Assembly: GCA_017853205.1 (NCBI GenBank)
Contig: JAFMKB010000003.1
Span: 1-64,000, forward strand
Direction: 5' to 3'
Length of the DNA: 64,000 nt
Source: Gammaproteobacteria bacterium
GTDB lineage: Bacteria > Pseudomonadota > Gammaproteobacteria > Pseudomonadales > Pseudohongiellaceae
Within the stretch, counting starts at the first letter, position 1. Each line of letters starts with the position of its first letter. This document shows, in pieces, positions 39,266 to 47,829 of this stretch. The notes under the pieces were generated by a model. It had not been told where the DNA came from, searched no databases, and saw only the letters and a program-made list of their open reading frames with translations. The translations under genes were made by a program, and so were the position numbers.

Positions 39266-39314
39266 TTGCATTATCTCGCGACTGCTTGATAGTATCGTGG
39301 GAATAATTCCCACG
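39266..39314 (+). promoter_or_regulatory. candidate promoter and operator of the DUF6502 gene
   Basis: TTGCAT (39266-39271), 18 bases, TAGTAT (39290-39295), followed at once by a perfect palindrome CGTGGGAA - TAA - TTCCCACG (39296-39314) that would cover the transcription start. The site sits between two divergent genes. Confidence 0.45.
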
Positions 39315-39347
39315 TCAACAAAATCACGAATCAAGTAGCACTGATGA

Positions 39348-40316
39348 ATGGATCCTGGGACTACCCAGCGGAACTCAAAGGACTATACTTCGAACATGGC
39401 GGAGCATAACCTCGACTCACAGCAGGCATCACGCTTGATTTTTGCAGCTATCTCGAAAACGCTGAAACCTGTCGTGCGCTTACTTTTGCATTACGGTATT
39501 GGGTATCCACAGCTTATCGCGCTACTCAAAAGACTCTATGTCAGAGCTGCCGAAGAAGAACTCAATACCGTGGATAAACGTGTTTCGGATAGCCGCATCA
39601 CCTTGCTAACAGGCGTGCATCGAAAAGACGTCGCGAGATTAAGAAAAGAGTCACCCGAAATCCAGCAAGAAATCGCAGAGGGTTACTCACAAGACAACCC
39701 CTCAGACAGCCCAAATGATAACACCGCCTCGCTTGGCGCGAGGCTTGTTGCCGAATGGATGGCTAATCCGCGTTTCTTGCAAGAAGAAAGAGAGAACAAC
39801 CCACCCGCCCCTCTTCTTTTCCGTGATCTAGAAAAGCGTGGTCGAGCAGACTTTTGTGAACTGGTCGAGACGGTCTGCAGGAAGGATATCAGGCCTCGCT
39901 CGGTCTTAGATGAATGGCAGAGGCTAGGCATCGTAAGCGTGAGTGATGACATAATCTCGCTAAACACCGAGGCTTTCGCGCCCAAGGCTGGACTCGCAGA
40001 AAAAGCTTATTTTTTTGGTCGAAATATTCAAGACCATGTTGAAGCAGGCGCGAGCAATCTTCGCGGTAGCGCGCCTCCTTTCTTTGATCGTAGTGTGTTC
40101 TACGATCAGCTCTCACAAGACTCTGTCGAAAAGCTGCGTGCGCTCTCGGCACTCGGAGCTAGTGAGCTACTTACGAAGATAAACGCGCGCGCCCACAGCC
40201 TACAAATGAAAGACATCGCTAACAAAACCGACAGCGCGCAATTCCGTTTCAATCTCGGTATATTTAATTACAGCACCGCTCAATCGCAGCCAGAAGAGGC
40301 AACTTGTGAAGAGTAA
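39348..40316 (+). CDS. DUF6502 family protein
   Basis: 322 residues (306 from the ATG at 39396, which has AAAGGA but at long spacing). The N-terminal region ISKTLKPVVRLLLHYGIGYPQLIALLKRLYVRAAEEE and then SDSRITLLTGVHRKDVARLRKE is the recognisable DUF6502 signature; it looks like a helical, winged-helix-like module, suggesting nucleic-acid binding or regulation (inference). The rest is helical with no membrane segment. Its end overlaps the next gene by 11 bp, so the two are translationally coupled. Function unknown. Confidence 0.85.
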   Translation: MDPGTTQRNSKDYTSNMAEHNLDSQQASRLIFAAISKTLKPVVRLLLHYGIGYPQLIALLKRLYVRAAEEELNTVDKRVSDSRITLLTGVHRKDVARLRKESPEIQQEIAEGYSQDNPSDSPNDNTASLGARLVAEWMANPRFLQEERENNPPAPLLFRDLEKRGRADFCELVETVCRKDIRPRSVLDEWQRLGIVSVSDDIISLNTEAFAPKAGLAEKAYFFGRNIQDHVEAGASNLRGSAPPFFDRSVFYDQLSQDSVEKLRALSALGASELLTKINARAHSLQMKDIANKTDSAQFRFNLGIFNYSTAQSQPEEATCEE

Positions 40317-41259
40317 CGGAAAAGTCCCAGGCGTCCGCATGAACGCGCTCGCGAACGATGATACTCGCATTCGCACTTCGCGCATGAGGCTAGCATTACT
40401 CTTGCTTGTCGCCAGCATTTACGTACTTGGCAACCTTCAGCCCGCAGTCGGCGATCGCAGAGGTGGGGAGGAAGGCAGTGGCGTCGGAGGCACAGGCATT
40501 TTAGATCTCCCCGGATCCGGTCTGGGCGGCTCAGGCATGCGCCCGTTCTTAGGCATTGTTTCACCACAGGAGACAGTGCTTGACGGTCTCGACACACAAC
40601 TAGTAGCGGGTGGCTTCGATCAGGGCCCCGCGAATGAAGTCATTGTGTTACGCGATGCGTCGTTTCCCCGCAACACGCCGCAGAACACAGGAATTACGGA
40701 AGAGGTCAAGATCAAACGCGTGCTTGATAATCCCGTATCGTCTGTTCGTTCCACTACTCAGCAGACACCTCAATCGCCGACTCATACGGCTACTCAGCCT
40801 GCGATATCTCGAAACGATGGGTTGACCGGTCGACGGATCGAGGGATTTCTGCAATCGGACTTATCTTCTCTTACGACCGACGGCTCAATCGAATCGCCTT
40901 CAAGCATTAGCATTTTGGAATCGATAGAAAATGGCACGCAGCAAATTAATGCCCTACTCGCGATAAGTGCCAGTGAGCTCGGGATGCCTGAGGCAGAAAT
41001 AAATGAAACTGAGATCGAGCCAGCGGCGGTGCAATGGGCTGATATCGTCAATTGGCTCAACGCAAATGCGTCAGCAGAGCAAGAAAAAGCTGTTGAGAAG
41101 CCAACCGCCATACCAAAGGACACAAGAGACAACTTGGCGATAGCAGAGATTACGCGGGCCTCTGGGCTGAAGCGCCCGCAGTTGCCGTCGTTACAAAGAG
41201 CGAGACCACTTCAACGCGCAACAATTTTGCCCCCGAGAGTTCGTCCTTTGGGTCTTTAG
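40306..41259 (+). CDS. exported Gly-rich / low-complexity protein coupled to DUF6502
   Basis: 317 residues from a GTG inside the DUF6502 end. Membrane segment MRLALLLLVASIYVLGNL (residues 27-44) with an AVGD cleavage-like site, then a Gly-rich stretch GSGVGGTGILDLPGSGLGGSG. Such GGTG repeats open DUF5666 proteins, which in other bacteria often follow DUF6502, but the following DUF5666 beta domain is not recognisable here. The remainder is Ser/Thr/Gln- and Pro-rich, likely disordered, ending in a basic tail (RPLQRATILPPRVRP). Probably periplasmic or surface; function unknown. Confidence 0.72.
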   Translation: MKSNGKVPGVRMNALANDDTRIRTSRMRLALLLLVASIYVLGNLQPAVGDRRGGEEGSGVGGTGILDLPGSGLGGSGMRPFLGIVSPQETVLDGLDTQLVAGGFDQGPANEVIVLRDASFPRNTPQNTGITEEVKIKRVLDNPVSSVRSTTQQTPQSPTHTATQPAISRNDGLTGRRIEGFLQSDLSSLTTDGSIESPSSISILESIENGTQQINALLAISASELGMPEAEINETEIEPAAVQWADIVNWLNANASAEQEKAVEKPTAIPKDTRDNLAIAEITRASGLKRPQLPSLQRARPLQRATILPPRVRPLGL

Positions 41260-41299
41260 TACCTATCGTTGAAGCAGAACGGAGAGCCTCTTTGTCTGT

Positions 41300-42133
41300 C
41301 TATTTGACCTGGTAAACTAACTGCAGATACACAGCGTGTTCAGCGCTCGATGCAGTGAGTCCCGTACTTGCTAGCGCCGTTAGTGACCAAGTACGACTCA
41401 ACTCCCAACCAGCATAGACCCCCACCTCCTGAACATCGCCGAAAAATTTCGAGGCGGTTTCGCGATAATCGTAGAGTAGACCTGCGCTGGTTGACTGACT
41501 AAGTCTGCGCGCGATGCCTACCTGCGCATAGCCTGAGTTCTTGATATCCGTGAAAACTTGCGATGCCCCACGATCACTGTATCCAAGCGTTGTGAAGACG
41601 GTGTTTTGCCCAACATAGAAAGAGGATTCCAGCTGCAATGACACGTCCCGCTCACCAGTTCCGAGGTTTTTTTCGACACTCGCTGTGGGGAGTTTGACAC
41701 TGAGTCGCGCGCCCACTGAGAGAGAATCGCCGAATAAACTCGGTAGTACTCCCTCAGGAATTCTCTGTGTTTTCGTATAGCCTATTTCAACAAGACTATC
41801 TCCTGTCCCAGAATAGCGCCCTATAGAATCGGAAGCGACCGCCCTTGTAACACCGCCCAGATTAACGAGCACGTTGCCTGGACCCTCTACGCGCAGCCTA
41901 GCCAGCGAAAGTTGCCCGCTCCAGCCACCTTTTGTCACCGCCCAGCTTACGGGCAAATAAGTGATACGCGTAGCATCCTGGGCGCCATAGTTGCCCAACG
42001 CAGAATAAAAACCGAGAGCAACATGTTGCTGCAACTCATGGTTTACAGGCAGTTCTTGCGCCGCAAGACCAAGCGGGAATACACCAATTAACATCCCGGT
42101 GCGGCAAAATAAGCAACCTCTAGCCCTGGTCAT
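41300..42133 (-). CDS. outer-membrane beta-barrel protein, phenol-degradation-type (MetA-like) family
   Basis: 277 residues. Signal peptide-like start (ILIGVFPLGLAAQ region around residues 14-26), then alternating hydrophobic strands, GTGDSLVEIGYTKT, LSVGARLSVKLPTASVEKNLGTGERDVSLQLESSFYVG, and a final aromatic-poor strand VYLQLVYQVK. The KLPTA ... LGTGE.D pattern is that of the MetA-pathway-of-phenol-degradation-type barrels, often annotated as transporters. Its start overlaps the msrB stop by 14 bp. It converges on the Gly-rich gene, so it may belong functionally with the DUF6502 pair, but that is inference. Confidence 0.72.
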   Translation of the reverse strand: MTRARGCLFCRTGMLIGVFPLGLAAQELPVNHELQQHVALGFYSALGNYGAQDATRITYLPVSWAVTKGGWSGQLSLARLRVEGPGNVLVNLGGVTRAVASDSIGRYSGTGDSLVEIGYTKTQRIPEGVLPSLFGDSLSVGARLSVKLPTASVEKNLGTGERDVSLQLESSFYVGQNTVFTTLGYSDRGASQVFTDIKNSGYAQVGIARRLSQSTSAGLLYDYRETASKFFGDVQEVGVYAGWELSRTWSLTALASTGLTASSAEHAVYLQLVYQVK

Positions 42134-42554
42134 TAACTCCCTCGAAATCGAGACATGCTGAGTTTATGCAGTAACGAAGTCCAGTTATTGCAGGGCCGTC
42201 ATTGAAAACGTGACCGAGGTGGGAATTACAGCCAGTGCAAACAACCTCTGTTCTCTGCATACCATGGCTTGTATCTAGACGCTCTTCGATTGGTGCGGCC
42301 GACGCGGGGAGAAAAAAACTTGGCCAGCCGCACCCAGAGTCAAATTTGGTATCAGATAGAAACAACACCTCACCACAGCCTTTGCAGCGGTAACTGCCCT
42401 CTTCCTTGTTATCCCAAAACTCGCCAGTAAAGGCGCGCTCAGTCCCTTGTTTGCGCATAATAGCGAACGCTTCAGGACCAAGCCTTTCTAACCACTCTGC
42501 TTCTGTTGTAGGTAGCGCACGCGGCGTTATATTTTCATCAATCGAATCACTCAT
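42120..42554 (-). CDS. msrB: peptide-methionine (R)-S-oxide reductase
   Basis: 144 residues. Repairs oxidised methionine in proteins. Two zinc CxxC pairs (CKGCG and CTGCN), the substrate loop FDSGCGWPSFF, HLGHVFNDG and the catalytic cysteine in LRYCINSACLDF are present. No signal peptide, so cytoplasmic. The neighbouring alaA gene is divergent, an arrangement also found in Pseudomonas. Confidence 0.97.
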   Translation of the reverse strand: MSDSIDENITPRALPTTEAEWLERLGPEAFAIMRKQGTERAFTGEFWDNKEEGSYRCKGCGEVLFLSDTKFDSGCGWPSFFLPASAAPIEERLDTSHGMQRTEVVCTGCNSHLGHVFNDGPAITGLRYCINSACLDFEGVNDQG

Positions 42555-42723
42555 AGATTTTACCCGTATAATTTCATGCTTTAAGCTCCACTCATTGGGC
42601 CAGCACTAGCAATTTTGTACAGCCAATCTCTCCACCAACACACTCTCGCTAATGCGCCCCTCAAGTCGCTAGGGAGCAGAGTAATTATTGCGTTACAATC
42701 GGACTAGACTAACGCTAAATGTC
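42555..42723. other. intergenic region upstream of msrB
   Basis: Part of a gap of about 350 bases between msrB and alaA. A TACAAT hexamer near 42695-42700 on the plus strand could be a -10 for rightward transcription, but no -35 is convincing. Nothing else recognised apart from the small frame at 42724-42846. Confidence 0.3.
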
Positions 42724-42846
42724 CTAGCTATCTAGATCGCAACAGGCTGAATTTTGGATGTTTGGGCCCATGTGACTGAATAGTAGACCAGCGGCAAGCG
42801 AGGCCAGCAGGTCGAATGCTGCAACGAACACGATGACCTTGGGCAT
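42724..42846 (-). CDS. possible 40-residue membrane peptide
   Basis: ATG at 42846 with GAGGT five bases upstream and a TAG stop at 42724. The product starts MPKVIVFVAAFDLLASLAAG, followed by LLFSHMG, and forms one hydrophobic helix of about 20 residues with a short polar tail containing two Cys. The good ribosome site and membrane-helix composition favour a real small protein; the length is too short for certainty. Unknown function; divergent from alaA. Confidence 0.42.
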   Translation of the reverse strand: MPKVIVFVAAFDLLASLAAGLLFSHMGPNIQNSACCDLDS

Positions 42847-42908
42847 GACTTACCTCAAAGACCTACTATCAACGTAGTTGATCAAGGCTAACAAGGCTAA
42901 AGAGAAGA

Positions 42909-44129
42909 ATGAAAACGACGGAAATTAAACAGTCAGAAAAACTAGGCATGGTTTGTTATGACATTCGAGGCCCTGTACTAGAGCGGGCCAAACAACTCGA
43001 AGAAGAAGGTCACCGCATTCTGAAATTGAATATCGGCAATCCTGCCGTATTCGGGCTAAATGCCCCAGACGAAATTATTCAAGATGTTATCCGCAATCTT
43101 CCAAGTGCTGAGGGATACTGCGATTCGAAGGGGTTATTCTCCGCGCGAAAAGCGATCATGCAAGAATGCCAACGCTTGGGCATCATGGATGTCGATATTG
43201 ATGACATCTACCTAGGCAATGGTGTGAGTGAACTCATTACGCTGTCTATGCAAGCGCTTCTCAATAATGGCGACGAAGTCTTGATACCGGCACCAGATTA
43301 CCCCCTCTGGACCGCAGCCGTGTCACTTAGCGGCGGTAGACCAATTCATTATCACTGCGACGAACAAGCTGATTGGTTTCCAGACCTCGCTGACATTGAA
43401 GCGAAAATAACAACTAAAACAAAGGCGCTTGTCGTCATAAATCCAAACAATCCTACTGGTGCAGTTTATTCGCGCGAACTTCTCGAAGGGATTATCGACC
43501 TCGCGCGCAAAAACTCGCTCATCCTTTTCGCCGATGAGATTTACAGTAAAATTGTCTACGATGATGCCGAACACATCCCCCTCGCCTCCTTGAGCAACGA
43601 CGTCTTCACAGTAAGTTTTAATGGACTGTCAAAGTCTTATCGCTTAGCTGGATTTCGATCCGGATGGATGGTCCTTACTGGGCCGAAATATTTGGCCAAG
43701 AGTTATATTGAAGGGATTGAGATACTCAGCAACATGAGACTATGTGCCAATGTACCCGCGCAGCTCGCAGTGCAGACAGCACTTGGTGGCTATCAAAGCA
43801 TCAACGACCTCGTTTTGCCTCAGGGGAGGCTGCGACGGCAAAGAGACACCGCGTGGGAGCTACTCACACAGATCGAAGGCGTAAGCTGTGTAAAACCGCG
43901 TGGAGCACTCTACATGTTTGCCGCACTCGACCCGTCGGTGTTTAAGATCCAGGACGACGAAAAACTCATTCTCGACATTCTAGAGCGCGAGCAAATTCTT
44001 CTCGTTCAAGGTAGCGCGTTTAATGTGAATGACACGTTCCATTTTAGAGTCGTGTTTTTACCGCGAGAGGAAGATTTACGTAGAGCAATCGGAAAACTCG
44101 CTAAGGTGCTAGACAGCTATCGGATCTAA
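42909..44129 (+). CDS. alaA: alanine aminotransferase AlaA (PLP-dependent)
   Basis: 406 residues, close to E. coli AlaA in length and sequence (VCYDIRGPVLERAKQLEEEGHRILKLNIGNP, YCDSKGLFSARKAIMQ). The PLP lysine is in FNGLSKSYRLAGFRSGWMV, with NPNNPTGAVYS and FADEIYSKIVYDD. It makes alanine from pyruvate and glutamate. AGAGAAG precedes the ATG. Its 3' end overlaps that of convergent pdxB by 29 bp. Confidence 0.96.
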   Translation: MKTTEIKQSEKLGMVCYDIRGPVLERAKQLEEEGHRILKLNIGNPAVFGLNAPDEIIQDVIRNLPSAEGYCDSKGLFSARKAIMQECQRLGIMDVDIDDIYLGNGVSELITLSMQALLNNGDEVLIPAPDYPLWTAAVSLSGGRPIHYHCDEQADWFPDLADIEAKITTKTKALVVINPNNPTGAVYSRELLEGIIDLARKNSLILFADEIYSKIVYDDAEHIPLASLSNDVFTVSFNGLSKSYRLAGFRSGWMVLTGPKYLAKSYIEGIEILSNMRLCANVPAQLAVQTALGGYQSINDLVLPQGRLRRQRDTAWELLTQIEGVSCVKPRGALYMFAALDPSVFKIQDDEKLILDILEREQILLVQGSAFNVNDTFHFRVVFLPREEDLRRAIGKLAKVLDSYRI

Positions 44130-45303
44130 TGACCTGGATACCAACGGCTGCAAGTAGCATTTTTTCGCTGTCATCAACATCATGTTTCAGGCATACGGAA
44201 TAGCTGCTGAATTCTTGGCGCTGCAGTAGTTCTTTTCTCAAACTGTCGAACAAATAAGGTGTCAGCCCCCTCATCGCCAAGTTCCGGAAGGCGCCATCGA
44301 GAGATTCCAGAGGAAAGAGTCTCTCGATAATTTGCCAACAAGACAGCGCCGTATCGAACTCATGCAACCGGCGCGACTCTGACGCAGAATTCACGCTCTG
44401 TAATCCTAATGCAAAACGTGAGTTTACTGCTTTATCCTCAGTCTTAACGAGTGAGCTATGCCGATCAAGAGCCGAAAGTAACATAGCAGTAGCAGCGTTC
44501 TTGGCTTGCCTACTGTATCCGGCAATATGCGGTGTGGCGAGCCTCGCCGCTGAAATTATTTCAGGAGCCACTGCAGGCTCTTCCTGCCAGACATCCGAGC
44601 AGTAGCTAAATCTTGGATTTTTAGAGACAAACGCAGCTAGCGCCGCCTCATCGACAACACCACCCCGGCACGCATTAATTAACAAAGCACCCGGGGGCAA
44701 TAATCCTAGTTCCCGCGACCCAATAAGATGCCGAGTAGCGTGCTCGCCCCGCTCGTTATAGGGCACGTGAATGCAGACAACCTCACACCGCATGACTTCG
44801 TCTAATTGCACGAAGCCGCGTGTTCTTTCTGTGTCTTCATAAGATGCAAGTGGCGGGTCACAGCAAAGCGTTGAAAAGCCTGCGACTCTTAATCGTTTAT
44901 TCAATAACTCACCAACACAGCCAAGACCTACTATCCCAATTCTGACGCGACGTTGAAACCCCGAATCTAGCAGGCCCTTGCCTACACAATAGGCAAGCAC
45001 AGCAAAAACGTAGTCCACCACCGCCGATGCGTTGGCGCCTTTACTATCGGCTACTACGATACCTCGAGAATTGAGATAATGTTCGTCTAAATGGTTGCGA
45101 CCGCTAGTAGCTGTGCCCACAAATCCTACTGCCGTACCGTCGATAAGTGCTTTATCCACGCGCGTAATGGAGCGAACTAGCAGTGCGTCTGCATTCAGTA
45201 ATTTATCATTTGTGATTTCGCGACCCGGAACCAGAACAAGCTCAGCGCCTTCTAAGTTAAAGTCGTCGAGTCCCAAAATACCGCTATCAGCGACAATTCT
45301 CAT
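44101..45303 (-). CDS. pdxB: erythronate-4-phosphate dehydrogenase
   Basis: Second step of the DXP-dependent pyridoxal phosphate pathway. 400 residues. D-2-hydroxyacid dehydrogenase fold: IGIVGLGCVGELLNKRL for NAD, the catalytic Arg in NACRGGVVDEAAL, and the catalytic His in TPHIAGYSRQAK; a PdxB-specific C-terminal dimerisation domain completes it. The ATG overlaps the stop of the exonuclease gene (ATGA). Confidence 0.95.
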   Translation of the reverse strand: MRIVADSGILGLDDFNLEGAELVLVPGREITNDKLLNADALLVRSITRVDKALIDGTAVGFVGTATSGRNHLDEHYLNSRGIVVADSKGANASAVVDYVFAVLAYCVGKGLLDSGFQRRVRIGIVGLGCVGELLNKRLRVAGFSTLCCDPPLASYEDTERTRGFVQLDEVMRCEVVCIHVPYNERGEHATRHLIGSRELGLLPPGALLINACRGGVVDEAALAAFVSKNPRFSYCSDVWQEEPAVAPEIISAARLATPHIAGYSRQAKNAATAMLLSALDRHSSLVKTEDKAVNSRFALGLQSVNSASESRRLHEFDTALSCWQIIERLFPLESLDGAFRNLAMRGLTPYLFDSLRKELLQRQEFSSYSVCLKHDVDDSEKMLLAAVGIQVIRSDSCLAP

Positions 45304-46250
45304 GACGAGACCTCGACCAACCTCACTAACGCCTCAGACATCCTCGCAATTTGCACTTTCGGCACGAGCGCTTCTTCGAGCAAATTTGAGAATTCATTCA
45401 GGCTGGGGAATGCGAGAGTGAGATCCGCAATCGAGGCATTAGCAAATGCGTCACTGCATCCCTCAGGTTCCTCGACAATCGTTGCGAGTAGCTTACAGCG
45501 TCGCGCCTGTGTCTCGAATAGACCTAGTTTGTTGGCCAACGCTTTTGCACCTCGCAACGGCATCGCTGCTACCTTATCTAGATTCGAATAAATACCGTCC
45601 AGTGTGCCGAATTCAGATAGCAGCGCCACCGCTTTTACCGGTCCGACACCGGGAACACCGGCGATGCAATCGACGCTGTCGCCGACAAGACCGAGGTAGT
45701 CGGGTATCAAAGTCGTGGAAATGCCGAGTTCGCGTTCAATGTCAGCGCGCGAACGACGTCGATTCGACGAAAAATCCCACAGCACATCGGCCTCTGTTCG
45801 GATGAGCTGCGCGAGATCTTTATCTCTGGAGACGATACAGACGCCTCCCTGCGCATCATTAATATCGGTGTCCCGTGAGCGTCTCGCGAGCGTACCAATA
45901 ATATCGTCAGCCTCGTACCGCGTACTCGCGAATACAGGCCATCCAAGCGCATCCGCAGCCCGAGCACAAAAATCTAACTGCTGGGCTAGATTTTCGTCGG
46001 GTAACTCACGATTAGATTTGTATTGCTCACTTAATGCGTGTCGGAAACCGGTAAATAATGCATTATCCATCGCAACTGCACCTGTAAGCGGCCTTTCCCG
46101 GCGATACAGAGACATGAGGAATTGAACAAACCCGACAAAGGCGCTTAGATCCTGACCCGCTTCATCTACGCTGTTATTATAGGGCGAAAAATAGGCTTGA
46201 AATATGTAGATCGATGCATCGAGCAAATAAACAGGCGCGGCGGTGGTCAC
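45300..46250 (-). CDS. 5'-3' exonuclease (PolI N-domain / flap endonuclease family)
   Basis: 316 residues from a GTG that overlaps the tusA stop (GTGA). Metal-binding acidic residues are in LLDASIYIFQAYF, RYEADDIIGTLA, VSRDKDLAQL and LVGDSVDCIAGVPGVGPVKA, the last being the helix-hairpin-helix. This is a stand-alone relative of the DNA polymerase I exonuclease domain. It is longer than E. coli Xni (251 residues) and keeps the YEADD acids, so I do not name it xni. Likely role: flap or primer removal and repair. Confidence 0.88.
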   Translation of the reverse strand: MTTAAPVYLLDASIYIFQAYFSPYNNSVDEAGQDLSAFVGFVQFLMSLYRRERPLTGAVAMDNALFTGFRHALSEQYKSNRELPDENLAQQLDFCARAADALGWPVFASTRYEADDIIGTLARRSRDTDINDAQGGVCIVSRDKDLAQLIRTEADVLWDFSSNRRRSRADIERELGISTTLIPDYLGLVGDSVDCIAGVPGVGPVKAVALLSEFGTLDGIYSNLDKVAAMPLRGAKALANKLGLFETQARRCKLLATIVEEPEGCSDAFANASIADLTLAFPSLNEFSNLLEEALVPKVQIARMSEALVRLVEVSS

Positions 46251-46528
46251 TCCGAACCCTTTCTAAGCAGATAACAAAATTGATCGCCTTGCTGTTCGCA
46301 GGCGACGAGGTCATGACCTAAAAACGCGCAAAACTTGGGTACGTCTCGTGTTGTCGAGGGATCCGTTGCAGTGAGCTCCAAGACCTCATCTACGGCCATC
46401 GATTTAAAATGTTTATGTAAAAGCATTATCGGCTCAGGACAATAAAGCCCCGTTGCATCGACTCGAACATCCGGGACGACGTTTTCTTCGTTACGGACAG
46501 GAACTAAACTCGGAATACTTTGACTCAT
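46247..46528 (-). CDS. tusA: sulfur carrier protein TusA
   Basis: 93 residues. The persulfide cysteine is Cys30 in the CPEPIM motif, followed by an alpha-beta fold with ATDPSTTRDVPKFCAFLGH. TusA takes sulfur from IscS and passes it on for tRNA 2-thiouridine formation and other pathways. The N-terminus carries about 18 extra residues relative to the minimal family. Neighbour ttcA is another tRNA thiolation gene. Confidence 0.93.
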   Translation of the reverse strand: MSQSIPSLVPVRNEENVVPDVRVDATGLYCPEPIMLLHKHFKSMAVDEVLELTATDPSTTRDVPKFCAFLGHDLVACEQQGDQFCYLLRKGSE

Positions 46529-46588
46529 TTTCTTTTCACCACGCCTCTCTAATGCTTCGCCTTTTCAACACATCGCTGCGATTGTTAT

Positions 46589-46837
46589 TTACGAAGCATT
46601 TGTCACGCCTAATTCTTCCAATGCCGCGCGTAATTCCTTTGGGTAGAGCTGGCATGTCCGCGCAAGGGGATCGAAGCTCAGAAACACGTCACCTCGATTG
46701 AGTTGTTCTTTTACTTGCGCCACTTTTTCGGCAAGCTCGAGATCACACTCCCCGTAATCAGTACCCTCGCGCGTTATAAATTCCTCAATGATGGCATCCA
46801 ACACTTCAACCGCAAGTTGGCTGTGTGGAATCTCCAT
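46589..46837 (-). CDS. yheU: YheU family (UPF0270) protein
   Basis: 82 residues: IPHSQLAVEVLDAIIEEFITREGTDYGECDLELAEKVAQVKEQL, matching the conserved LIEEFxTREGTDYG signature of YheU. Small, acidic, cytoplasmic, function unknown. It lies 8 bp downstream of ttcA on the same strand. Confidence 0.92.
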   Translation of the reverse strand: MEIPHSQLAVEVLDAIIEEFITREGTDYGECDLELAEKVAQVKEQLNRGDVFLSFDPLARTCQLYPKELRAALEELGVTNAS

Positions 46838-46845
46838 GCGTACGC

Positions 46846-47703
46846 CTATACCAACTCAACGAGAGAGAGCTTTGCCTCATCAGCAACTCCCGCACGCAAA
46901 CTATTGAACGGAAAGAGCGATGGGTCAGCAAGTTGAGAAGGTTGCACATTACAGATACTTCTAAAAATAGTTTCAACCCTACCCGGCTGCTCTTTATCCC
47001 AACCGCGCAGCATGGCCTTGATATTTTGTCGTTGCATGTTTTCCTGCGAACCACAGAGATTACAAGGAATAATTGGAAAATCCATAAGTTCAGCGTAGCG
47101 CTCAATTTCACGCTCTTTACAGTATGCGAGCGGACGGATTACAACGTTGCGCTTATCATCGGAGAGTAGCTTAGGCGGCATAGCCTTGAGCTTACCGCCG
47201 TAAAACATGTTCAAAAAGAGCGTCTCAACTATGTCGTCACGGTGATGCCCAAGTGCAATTTTTGTCGCGCCTAATTCGACCGCTTTGTTGTAGAGTATTC
47301 CCCGCCTCAGTCGAGAACATAGCCCACAAAAGGTTTTACCCTCTTCTACTTTATCCATCACTATCGAATAGGTGTCTTGCTCAATGATTGAATAATCGAC
47401 ACCAAGTGACGAGAGATACTGTGGAAGAACATGTTCCGGAAAACCTGGCTGCTTTTGATCGAGATTTATCGCGTGCAGGGAAAAGTTTATCGGCGCGCTT
47501 TTCTGAAGACTCATGAGAATGTCTAACATGACATACGAATCTTTGCCGCCAGAAAGACAAACCATGACCTTGTCACCCTCTTCGATCATCGTATAGTCCG
47601 CAATAGCCTTTCCCACTTCGCGGCGCAAATTTTTGCGGCAGCGGTTAAGCTTTAAAGCCTGATCGATCTCACTCTTGGTTTTTATACTTTTTATGGCAGT
47701 CAT
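46846..47703 (-). CDS. ttcA: tRNA 2-thiocytidine biosynthesis protein TtcA
   Basis: 285 residues. Thiolates cytidine 32 in tRNA with ATP and an Fe-S cluster. PP-loop SGGKDS at residues 51-56; two CxxC motifs ([10 protein letters not shown] and CNLCGSQE) bind the cluster. The region upstream (47704-47829) has a short tandem repeat. Confidence 0.97.
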   Translation of the reverse strand: MTAIKSIKTKSEIDQALKLNRCRKNLRREVGKAIADYTMIEEGDKVMVCLSGGKDSYVMLDILMSLQKSAPINFSLHAINLDQKQPGFPEHVLPQYLSSLGVDYSIIEQDTYSIVMDKVEEGKTFCGLCSRLRRGILYNKAVELGATKIALGHHRDDIVETLFLNMFYGGKLKAMPPKLLSDDKRNVVIRPLAYCKEREIERYAELMDFPIIPCNLCGSQENMQRQNIKAMLRGWDKEQPGRVETIFRSICNVQPSQLADPSLFPFNSLRAGVADEAKLSLVELV

Positions 47704-47713
47704 CTTTGTACCG

Positions 47714-47784
47714 TTAAGCCCCTACTCAATAGTAGAGCTTGATTGTTAAGCCCGTATGTAAAGCTCGTATGTAAACCCCGTAGC
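47714..47784. repeat. 13-bp imperfect tandem repeat and inverted repeat upstream of ttcA
   Basis: Three consecutive 13-bp units (TTAAGCCCGTATG, TAAAGCTCGTATG, TAAACCCCGTAGC) at 47746-47784, plus a partial fourth copy (TTAAGCCCCTACT) at 47714-47726 that forms an inverted repeat AAGCccCTACT/AGTAGagCTT-like with 47732-47740. It fills most of the space between fadB and ttcA. Confidence 0.55.
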
Positions 47785-47829
47785 TAGAGTTCTTTTGTTG
47801 AGCTCCAGCATCTTTCTACCGACTACTTT

